From the NCBI RefSeq assembly GCF_000215955.2, contig NZ_AFNV02000020.1, positions 1 to 64,000 on the forward strand: DNA of 64,000 bases, given 5' to 3'. The DNA comes from Salinisphaera shabanensis E1L3A. Lineage in GTDB: Bacteria; Pseudomonadota; Gammaproteobacteria; Nevskiales; Salinisphaeraceae. Shown here in pieces: positions 58,053 through 64,000 of this stretch (positions are counted from its first letter, which is position 1; each line of letters opens with the position of its first letter). The position numbers and the translations under genes were made by a program. The notes beneath the pieces are model-generated. The model did not search any database and was not told the origin of the DNA. It saw nothing but the letters and a program-made list of their open reading frames with translations.

Positions 58053-58088
58053 GATACGGGATGCGTCCGATCGGTTGCATCCCGTATC
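58053..58088. promoter_or_regulatory. Perfect 12-bp inverted repeat upstream of hemH
   Basis: GATACGGGATGC (58053-58064) and GCATCCCGTATC (58077-58088) surround a 12-base loop. No T-run follows. A related GTATCCCG lies at 58105-58112. It could end the transporter transcript or bind a regulator. Confidence 0.45.
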
Positions 58089-58135
58089 ATCGGCCCTACG
58101 TATCGTATCCCGCGACACGATAGCGAGAGCAAATA

Positions 58136-59137
58136 ATGGATTCCCGCCGCGCGCAGCGCCCTATCGGGGTGCTTTTCACAAATCTGGGCACGCCAGACGA
58201 CACCTCTGTTAAAGCGGTTCGTCGCTATCTGGCGGAATTTCTGAGCGATCGCCGAGTGGTCGATCTCAATCGGGCACTCTGGCTGCCGATTCTCTACGGC
58301 ATCATCCTCACGTTCCGACCCAAGAATTCGGCGGAAGGCTATCACTCGGTCTGGACCGAAGAAGGCTCGCCATTGCTTGTTTACGCCCGCCGCCAGGCCG
58401 AACAAATCCAGGCCCGTCTGGATCGGGAGGTCGAACGCCCGGTCCATGTCGCGCTGGCCATGCGTTATGGCAACCCTTCTATCGAGACCGGGTTGCGCGA
58501 GCTGGACGCCGCCGGCTGCAAGCAGGTGCTGGTGCTGCCCGCGTACCCGCAGTATTCGGCCACCACGGTGGCCACCACGTTCGACAAGATCGGCGAAGTG
58601 CTCGCCGACTGGCCGGAACCGCCGGCATTGCGTCAGATCAATCGCTACCACGACGAGCCTGGGTATATCGAAGCCCTGGCGAATTCCGTACGCGAACACT
58701 GGGCAGAACACGGGCGCGCCGAGAAGCTGGTGATGTCGTTCCACGGCATTCCGAAACGCTATGTAAAACTCGGCGATCCCTACCCGCGCGATTGCGGCGT
58801 GACCGCACAGCTGCTTGCCTCGGAACTCGGGCTGTCCCGCAACGAATACAAGGTCTGTTTCCAGTCGCGCTTCGGCCGTGAACCCTGGCTGCAGCCGTAT
58901 CTCGACGAGACCATGAAAGCCTGGGGCGCGGCCGGCATGAAGAGTGTGGATGTGATGTGCCCCGGCTTTTCTTCCGACTGTCTGGAAACGCTCGAAGAGA
59001 TCAAGGAAGAAAATCGCGAGTACTTCGAGGAAGCCGGCGGCGGCTCGCTGCGCTATATTCCTGCCCTTAATGACCGCGACGATCATGTGGACATGTTTAC
59101 CCAACTGATCAAACGCGAACTCTCGGGCTGGATCTGA
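58136..59137 (+). CDS. hemH: Ferrochelatase
   Basis: HemH inserts ferrous iron into protoporphyrin IX. The 333-residue protein has LFTNLGTPDDTSV near residue 13, the VLPAYPQYSATTVATTFD region near 137, the catalytic His in MSFHGIPKRY near 200, and MCPGFSSDCLETLEEI near 275. It has no C-terminal Cys cluster of a [2Fe-2S] type. It probably associates with the inner membrane face. Confidence 0.96.
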   Translation: MDSRRAQRPIGVLFTNLGTPDDTSVKAVRRYLAEFLSDRRVVDLNRALWLPILYGIILTFRPKNSAEGYHSVWTEEGSPLLVYARRQAEQIQARLDREVERPVHVALAMRYGNPSIETGLRELDAAGCKQVLVLPAYPQYSATTVATTFDKIGEVLADWPEPPALRQINRYHDEPGYIEALANSVREHWAEHGRAEKLVMSFHGIPKRYVKLGDPYPRDCGVTAQLLASELGLSRNEYKVCFQSRFGREPWLQPYLDETMKAWGAAGMKSVDVMCPGFSSDCLETLEEIKEENREYFEEAGGGSLRYIPALNDRDDHVDMFTQLIKRELSGWI

Positions 59138-59197
59138 TCCCTAGGCGCACCGTCCGGGTGCGCGCCCCGCCAGTCTCACCAACGGATAATCGACGCC

Positions 59198-60253
59198 ATG
59201 GAGCTCATCGCCGACTTCGCCGTGAACTACGGCCTGTTTCTCGCAAAGGCGCTGACGGTGGTTATCGCAATCGGTCTTGTCGCCGGCTGGATTCTGAGCA
59301 TGATCGCGCAGGCCCGTGCCGAACGGGATGGCGATCAGCTCAAGATTACCCATGTCAACGAACGGCTCGAGCGTATGGCCGATACGCTTAACGCCACGCT
59401 GCTCAACGACAGCGAGCGCAAGGCGCGCGCCAAGCGCAAGAAAGTCGAAGACAAGCAACGCCGCAAGGCCGAAAAGCTCGGCAAGCGACACAAACCGGCG
59501 CGCCTGTTCGTACTTGATTTCGACGGTGACATTCGTGCCTCGGCGGTGGAATCCCTGCGTGACGAAATCACCGCGGTGCTACAGGTCGTCGAGCCCGAAG
59601 ACGAAGTCATGATCCGCCTCGAATCTGCCGGCGGCATGGTCCACAGCTACGGCCTGGCTGCTTCGCAGCTGGCACGGCTGCGCGATGCCGGCGTACGCCT
59701 GACCATCTGTGTCGACCGTCTCGCAGCCAGTGGTGGCTACATGATGGCCTGCGTTGGCGAGCGGGTCGTCGCTGCCCCGTTTTCCATCATCGGTTCCATC
59801 GGCGTCGTCGCCCAGATTCCCAACTTTCATCGGCTTCTAAAAGACAAGCAGATCGATTTCGAAATGCACACGGCAGGCGACTACAAGCGCACGCTGACCG
59901 TGTTCGGCGAAAACACCGAAGAAGGCCGTGCCAAGTTTCGCGAAGAGCTGGAAGACACACATGGCCTGTTCAAGCATTTCGTCGCACGCTATCGCCCGTC
60001 GCTCGATATCAACCGAGTGGCCACCGGCGAACACTGGTATGGCAGTCAGGCGCTCGATCTTGCGCTGGTCGACGAGGTCGCGACCAGCGACGACGTGATG
60101 CTCATCGCCGCCCGTGATGGGCGTGACGTATTCACCGTAGCGGTGCACCACAAGAGCGGCTTGTTGTCGCGTATTGCCGAGCAGTCACGGCTGGCGATCA
60201 GTCGCAGCCTGGGCGAAAGCGGTCTCGCAAAAGTGGTACACCGCCCGCAATAG
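59198..60253 (+). CDS. sohB: SohB-type membrane-bound serine protease (S49 family)
   Basis: The 351-residue protein has an N-terminal membrane helix (about 13-35) and a charged Lys/Arg linker (about 70-100). The S49 protease domain follows: LDFDGDIRASAVESLRDEI, the nucleophile Ser in LAASGGYMMACVGER near 190 and the general-base Lys in AGDYKRTLTVFGEN near 240. It resembles SohB, a suppressor of HtrA loss in E. coli. A DegP-type protease gene lies 141 bases downstream, an apt pairing. Confidence 0.92.
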   Translation: MELIADFAVNYGLFLAKALTVVIAIGLVAGWILSMIAQARAERDGDQLKITHVNERLERMADTLNATLLNDSERKARAKRKKVEDKQRRKAEKLGKRHKPARLFVLDFDGDIRASAVESLRDEITAVLQVVEPEDEVMIRLESAGGMVHSYGLAASQLARLRDAGVRLTICVDRLAASGGYMMACVGERVVAAPFSIIGSIGVVAQIPNFHRLLKDKQIDFEMHTAGDYKRTLTVFGENTEEGRAKFREELEDTHGLFKHFVARYRPSLDINRVATGEHWYGSQALDLALVDEVATSDDVMLIAARDGRDVFTVAVHHKSGLLSRIAEQSRLAISRSLGESGLAKVVHRPQ

Positions 60254-60305
60254 GCAGGCTCCAGGGTACGATTGTCTGTACTGGGCAGGTTCTTGTGAAA
60301 CGCAT

Positions 60306-60333
60306 GAAACTCGTTTGCCTGGAAATGGTCTTA
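60306..60333 (+). promoter_or_regulatory. Sigma-E-like promoter before the DegP-type gene
   Basis: GAAACTC (60306-60312) and TCTTA (60329-60333) have a 16-base spacer. Sigma-E promoters use GGAACTT and TCTGA at this distance. The start would be about 55 bases before the ATG at 60395. Confidence 0.5.
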
Positions 60334-60394
60334 CGCTGCGGGACGATCCGGGGTACGCCGGTCGTATGGTGAACACACCAACGAGAAAGAACCT

Positions 60395-61807
60395 ATGACG
60401 CCAACTGTAAGCAAGCGTTTCAACACGCTCCTGTTTTCCTGTGTTCTGTTACTGGCCATGAGCAGCGCCCATGCCGCCGTGCCGAGCGGCATGCTGGGTG
60501 GCGACAATCCGTCGCTCGCGCCCATGCTCGACGAAGCGCTGCCTGCCGTGGTCAACGTGGTCGTTACCGGTAAACCGCAGCAAATGCCGGACAACCCGCT
60601 GTTCAACGACCCCTTCTTCCGTCGCTTTTTCGACATGCCCGACCAGCAGCAGCGTCAGACACCGCGCCAGCCTACCGCGGCCGGCTCCGGCGTCATCGTC
60701 GATGCCGACAAGGGTTATGTACTGACCAATCACCACGTGGTGACCGACGCCGAGAAGATCGTGGTGCGCCTCAACGACAACCGCGAATACGACGCCAAGC
60801 TCATCGGCGACGATCCGGAAACCGATATCGCGGTGCTGCAGATCAAGACCGACGACAAGCTCACCGAACTGCCCATCGCCAACTCCGACGATTTGCGCGT
60901 CGGCGATTTCGTGGTCGCCATTGGCAATCCGTTCGGCCTGCGCCAGACCGTTACGTCGGGCATCGTTAGCGGGCTCGGCCGGCACGGCCTTGGCAACCGC
61001 TATGAAGATTTCATTCAGACCGATGCCTCGATCAACCCCGGCAACTCCGGCGGCGCCCTGGTTAATCTCAAGGGCGAGCTGATCGGGATCAACAGCGCGA
61101 TTCTCTCCCGCACCGGGGGCAACATCGGTATCGGCTTTGCCATCCCCAGCAACCTCGTTAACAGCGTCTACACACAGATCGCCGAAAATGGCGAAGTCCA
61201 GCGCGGCCGTCTGGGCGTGGTCGGGCAGAACCTGACCGCCGACCTGGCATCGGCCTTCGACCTGGATATCAATCAAGGCGTGGTCGTCGCCCAGGTGATG
61301 CCGGATTCTCCGGCAGAAAAGGCCGGAATCAAGGAACGGGACGTCATCACCCAGGTCAACAACAAGAATATCGACGACTTCTCCCAGCTCGCCAACGCCA
61401 TCGGGCTGAAGTCCCCCGGCGATAAGGTCACAATCACGCTGCTACGCAACGGCAAGGAGCGCAAGGTCGATGCCACGCTCGGCAACGCCGCGGACGCTGC
61501 CGACAGCAGCGGCGGTTCGGCCACTGCCGACAACGACCTGGCAGACGGTTTGAAAGGCGCGACCTTTGGCCCCCTGACCGATGACAATCCGTTGGCCGGA
61601 GAAGTCGAAGGCATCGTGGTGACCGATGTCGAACGCGGCTCGCCGGCAGCCCGTGCGGGCCTGCGCCCGGACGATGTGATTACATCGATCAACCGCCAGC
61701 CCATCAACGACGTCTCCCAGCTGTCTAAATTGGCCGGTCCCGACGTCAATCAGCTGTTGCTGCACGTGCGTCGAGGCGGCGGGGCGTTGTTCCTGCTGAT
61801 CCGTTAG
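60395..61807 (+). CDS. degP: Do-family periplasmic serine protease/chaperone (DegP/DegQ/MucD type)
   Basis: The 470-residue exported protein has a signal peptide ending near AHAAV (about 28). The trypsin-like domain carries His114 (TNHHVV), Asp144 (PETDIAV) and Ser218 (NPGNSGGAL). Two PDZ domains follow (about 275-360 with SPAEKAGIKERDVITQVN, and about 390-465 with SPAARAGLRPDDVITSIN). It degrades or refolds misfolded envelope proteins. DegP and DegQ are not separated with certainty. A long flexible Asn/Asp/Gln loop lies near 66-95. Confidence 0.94.
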   Translation: MTPTVSKRFNTLLFSCVLLLAMSSAHAAVPSGMLGGDNPSLAPMLDEALPAVVNVVVTGKPQQMPDNPLFNDPFFRRFFDMPDQQQRQTPRQPTAAGSGVIVDADKGYVLTNHHVVTDAEKIVVRLNDNREYDAKLIGDDPETDIAVLQIKTDDKLTELPIANSDDLRVGDFVVAIGNPFGLRQTVTSGIVSGLGRHGLGNRYEDFIQTDASINPGNSGGALVNLKGELIGINSAILSRTGGNIGIGFAIPSNLVNSVYTQIAENGEVQRGRLGVVGQNLTADLASAFDLDINQGVVVAQVMPDSPAEKAGIKERDVITQVNNKNIDDFSQLANAIGLKSPGDKVTITLLRNGKERKVDATLGNAADAADSSGGSATADNDLADGLKGATFGPLTDDNPLAGEVEGIVVTDVERGSPAARAGLRPDDVITSINRQPINDVSQLSKLAGPDVNQLLLHVRRGGGALFLLIR

Positions 61808-61831
61808 CCTGCAGGCACGATCGCTCGCACG

Positions 61832-61861
61832 AGGCCCGGCATTCGCCGGGCCTTCTTTTTG
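61832..61861 (+). terminator. Terminator of the DegP-type gene
   Basis: AGGCCCGGC (61832-61840) pairs with GCCGGGCCT (61845-61853) with loop ATTC, followed by TCTTTTT. Confidence 0.93.
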
Positions 61862-61918
61862 CATATTTCCCGCAGCGCCCGGCGACGGCTATACTCGGGT
61901 ACACATCCAGGGAGCGTT

Positions 61919-62116
61919 ATGAGCCAGTTCGAGATCGCCCACTTCGAGGATCGCGTCGAGGCCTTGATCGAGGCCTATCGTGTGTTGCTGCACGATTACG
62001 AAGCACTCAAGACCTCCTACGAGCAAGAACAAGCCCGTAATCGAGAAACACGCGAGCGTCTCAACGGCGTGATCGAACGCATTCGCGCGCTCGAGGCTGA
62101 AGCCGACAACGCCTAA
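61919..62116 (+). CDS. ZapB-like coiled-coil protein (TIGR02449 type)
   Basis: The 65-residue product is almost wholly coiled-coil (heptad Leu/Ile with E/R flanks from residue 8 to 62: FEDRVEALIEAYRVLLHDY, ERLNGVIERIRALE). It corresponds to the small conserved gene that precedes zapA in many gammaproteobacteria. It may help organise FtsZ with ZapA; this role is inferred. AGGGAG precedes the ATG. An upstream in-frame ATG is rejected. Confidence 0.85.
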   Translation: MSQFEIAHFEDRVEALIEAYRVLLHDYEALKTSYEQEQARNRETRERLNGVIERIRALEAEADNA

Positions 62117-62128
62117 CGGATACACCCA

Positions 62129-62455
62129 ATGCCGCCAGAAAAACAAACCGCGCTGACCATCCGTATTTTGGGCCGTGATTACTCCATCGCCTGCCCCGAT
62201 GGCGAACGCGAGAGTCTGCTCAATTCGGCCGAATATCTGTCGCGGCGCATGCACGCCATCCAACGCAAGGGCAAGACGCTGGGCGTCGAACGTATTGCAG
62301 TGATGGCCGCACTCAATATCGCGCGCGACCTGATCGCCGCCGAGCGCCGTCTCGAGCGCCAGGAAGCCGGGCTGCCGGCCACCGACAGCGAAATCACCGA
62401 GCGATTGTCGCAACTGCAGCTCCATATCGAATCCGCGCTCAAAGAGCCCAACTAG
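62129..62455 (+). CDS. zapA: Cell division protein ZapA
   Basis: ZapA cross-links FtsZ protofilaments. The 108-residue product has the N-terminal beta domain (LTIRILGRDYSIACPDGERESLL, first part residues 9-28) and a C-terminal coiled-coil (about 60-105). It starts 12 bases after the ZapB-like gene and is followed by 6S RNA, the standard zapA-ssrS-ygfA arrangement. Confidence 0.95.
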   Translation: MPPEKQTALTIRILGRDYSIACPDGERESLLNSAEYLSRRMHAIQRKGKTLGVERIAVMAALNIARDLIAAERRLERQEAGLPATDSEITERLSQLQLHIESALKEPN

Positions 62456-62585
62456 CCTGGCGCGCGAACCGAAAATTCGGTCTTGCATCGCGGCAGGAGC
62501 GCAGCAGAACCAACCGGGTGCAACACGGCCCCGTGTTCGATTGCACCATTGGCACCACCGCGCCGAGCCGCGTATCATCGTGATT

Positions 62586-62774
62586 GCCGGCACTCCTGCG
62601 GTGTTCGACGACCTCCCGGTTCCCCTTGAGCCTAAGTACCTAAACCGGGGTGGGAAACGTCGCAGGTGAGTACGCCCGCCTTGCTGCGGGAAACCTAATG
62701 CGGCGTGGAACGCCCCACTTGAGCATTCGTCTCAAGGATAGTGGACGGTCGACGGCACAGGCGGGAGTGTCGGC
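62586..62774 (+). ncRNA. ssrS: 6S RNA
   Basis: 6S RNA binds sigma-70 RNA polymerase and lowers promoter use in stationary phase. A closing stem pairs GCCGGCACTCCTGC (62586-62599) with GCGGGAGTGTCGGC (62761-62774). The 189-base length matches E. coli 6S (184). Internal parts include CCCCTTGAGCC near the 5' side and GTCTCAAGGATAGTGGACGG near the 3' side, enclosing a bubble typical of the family. A T-rich stretch follows. The position between zapA and the 5-FCL gene is diagnostic. Confidence 0.88.
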
Positions 62775-62813
62775 CCTTTCGTTTTTCTCCTGAGTCATTG
62801 ATGCTGTGACGCC

Positions 62814-63410
62814 ATGAGCGTTTCCATCGACGACCAACGCCGCGCCGCACTGCGCGCCCGCCGCAATCTCAATCCCGCTGCAGCTCACGCCGCCAGCCGC
62901 AAGGCCTGCAGGCGTATTGCCCGCCTGTCCGTATTCAGGCGCGCCCGCCGTATCGGCCTGTACTGGCCCATGCGTAATGAGGCCGACCCGCGGCTGCTGC
63001 TGCCCTACTTCGACCAACGCCAACAGGCCTTCCTGCCGCGTGTTAACGGTAAACGCCTGGAATTCATTGCCTTCGACGGCCTGGGTTTTCGTCAGCGTCG
63101 CAGCCCGCTCGGCATTGTCGAACCGACCGCAAGCCACGCTAGGCCGGTGGCCACGCTCGACCTGCTCATCGTGCCGTTATCGGCCTTCGATGCCGCGGCC
63201 CGGCGTATCGGCATGGGCGGCGGCTTCTACGATCGCACCCTCGCCAGTCAGGGCGAATCGGCTTTTCGCGGCCCTTGGCTCCTGGGTTTAGCGTTCGAAG
63301 TGCAACGCGTCGAACGTATCGCTACGCGCGAGTGGGATGTGCCACTGGACGCGGTCGCCAGCGATGCGGGTATCTACCGGCGCGCGACCTGCCCCACCTC
63401 GCTGCGTTAA
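62814..63410 (+). CDS. ygfA: 5-formyltetrahydrofolate cyclo-ligase
   Basis: This enzyme converts 5-formyl-THF to 5,10-methenyl-THF with ATP. The 198-residue protein has the N-terminal RRAALRARRNLNP helix, IGLYWPMRNEADPRLLL near 47, and the family signature RIGMGGGFYDRTLA near 140. It follows 6S RNA as in E. coli ssrS-ygfA, where both are co-transcribed. Confidence 0.93.
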   Translation: MSVSIDDQRRAALRARRNLNPAAAHAASRKACRRIARLSVFRRARRIGLYWPMRNEADPRLLLPYFDQRQQAFLPRVNGKRLEFIAFDGLGFRQRRSPLGIVEPTASHARPVATLDLLIVPLSAFDAAARRIGMGGGFYDRTLASQGESAFRGPWLLGLAFEVQRVERIATREWDVPLDAVASDAGIYRRATCPTSLR

Positions 63411-63455
63411 ACTCGCGCACAACGCACTCATCACGTTTCCAAGGATCGAATTCGC

Positions 63456-63932
63456 ATGCGTTATTGGCTGATGAAATCCGAACCGGACGAGTTCAGTATT
63501 CAGGACCTGCAGCAGCGCAAGAACCAGACCGAAGGCTGGGACGGCGTGCGCAACTATCAGGCACGCAATTTCATGCGCGACGACATGTCCGAAGGCGATC
63601 TCGCGTTTTTCTATCATTCGAACACCAAGGTGCCCGGCGTAGTCGGCATCATGCGCGTCTCGCGGGCGGGCTACCCGGACGACAAGGCGTTCGATCCCAA
63701 GGACGCCCACTACGACCCCAAGTCGGACCCGGAAAAACCGCGCTGGTATCGCGTGGATGTCACCTTCGAGCGCGAACTCGACCGCGTCATTTCACTGGCC
63801 GAGATCAAGGATCACGCCGACGAACTCGGCGGCTTCCCGCTGGTGCGCAAGGGCAACCGACTTTCTGTCATGCCGGTCGACAAAGAGCACTGGGATTTCA
63901 TTCTCGGGCTGGAACACAACGCACCCGAATAG
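63456..63932 (+). CDS. EVE-domain protein
   Basis: The 158-residue protein is a complete EVE domain: MRYWLMKSEPDEFSIQDL, GVRNYQARNFMRDDM near 28, LAFFYHSNTKVPGVVGIMRVS near 50, WYRVDVTFERELDRVISL near 93 and LVRKGNRLSVMPVDKEHWDFIL near 130. EVE domains belong to the PUA-like fold and may bind modified bases. It sits next to the 5-FCL gene as in many proteobacteria. Confidence 0.92.
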   Translation: MRYWLMKSEPDEFSIQDLQQRKNQTEGWDGVRNYQARNFMRDDMSEGDLAFFYHSNTKVPGVVGIMRVSRAGYPDDKAFDPKDAHYDPKSDPEKPRWYRVDVTFERELDRVISLAEIKDHADELGGFPLVRKGNRLSVMPVDKEHWDFILGLEHNAPE

Positions 63933-63983
63933 CGCATTCCTTGCGCGCGCTGTCATCCGCCGCCCAAACACGAGGCTTGATTC

Positions 63984-64000
63984 ATGCCCCAAAACCCGAT
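63984..64000 (+). CDS. Start of an unidentified gene, cut by the window end
   Basis: ATG at 63984 opens MPQNP..., with a purine-rich stretch (CGAGG) about nine bases before it. Only five codons are visible, so the product cannot be named. Confidence 0.4.

Overview
The window is a gammaproteobacterial chromosome segment of high G+C (clearly above 55% by eye) with no mobile element, phage or CRISPR array. The evidence for the class is the core gene set and order: glyA-nrdR-rib-nusB-thiL, a ZapB-like gene-zapA-6S RNA-5-FCL-EVE, glnE, sohB, nadA, full LPS inner-core genes (waaA, hldE, hldD, a lauroyltransferase, kdkA), and a RibB fused to a degenerate RibA domain. Acidic, Asp-rich exported proteins and several Na+-coupled transporters would fit a marine or halophilic lineage (Salinisphaera-like or a relative). 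That genus guess is weak.

Layout. 1-6836 (minus): an apparent eight-gene operon glyA-nrdR-ribD-ribE-ribBX-ribH-nusB-thiL. 6978-13527: nadA, divergent from a coupled DUF6502/DUF5666 gene pair, then a 986-residue secreted beta-helix protein on the minus strand. 13723-17434 (minus): aspS (residues typical of the non-discriminating type), an FmdB zinc ribbon gene and ugd. 17585-19127: tRNA-Val(CAC) on minus, a sugar aminotransferase on plus, and tRNA-Ala(GGC)-tRNA-Glu(TTC) with a clear promoter and terminator. 19475-24370: putA and putP, convergent, for proline use. 24950-26893: a CotH-like surface lipoprotein.

26972-48342 is an LPS/surface-glycan region. hldE-waaA, a LpxL-type acyltransferase, and a six-gene minus operon (WaaG-like GT4, WaaP/InaA-like kinase, GT4, hldD, ilvE, kdkA) are followed by GT4, deacetylase, GT4, asparagine-synthase-like amidotransferase, two related GT4s, two GT2s and a methyltransferase in mixed orientations. 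Heptose supply and core kinases are present, but no GT9 heptosyltransferase and no Wzx/Wzy are seen here. This looks like core oligosaccharide assembly plus decoration rather than an O-antigen polymerase locus.

48350-64000 returns to housekeeping: glnE, groES-groEL with a sigma-32-type promoter, a thiolase, an NSS transporter preceded by an overlapping 17-codon ORF, an alanine/glycine:cation symporter, hemH, sohB, a DegP-type protease with a sigma-E-like promoter, a ZapB-like gene, zapA, 6S RNA, 5-formyl-THF cyclo-ligase, an EVE-domain protein and the first codons of another gene.

No single spectacular new system is evident. The best candidates for something undescribed are the DUF6502/DUF5666 pair with its leaderless-looking start and palindromic control region, the beta-helix protein with an internal lipobox, the 17-residue ORF coupled to the NSS transporter, and the unusual glycan cluster with amidotransferase and deacetylase.
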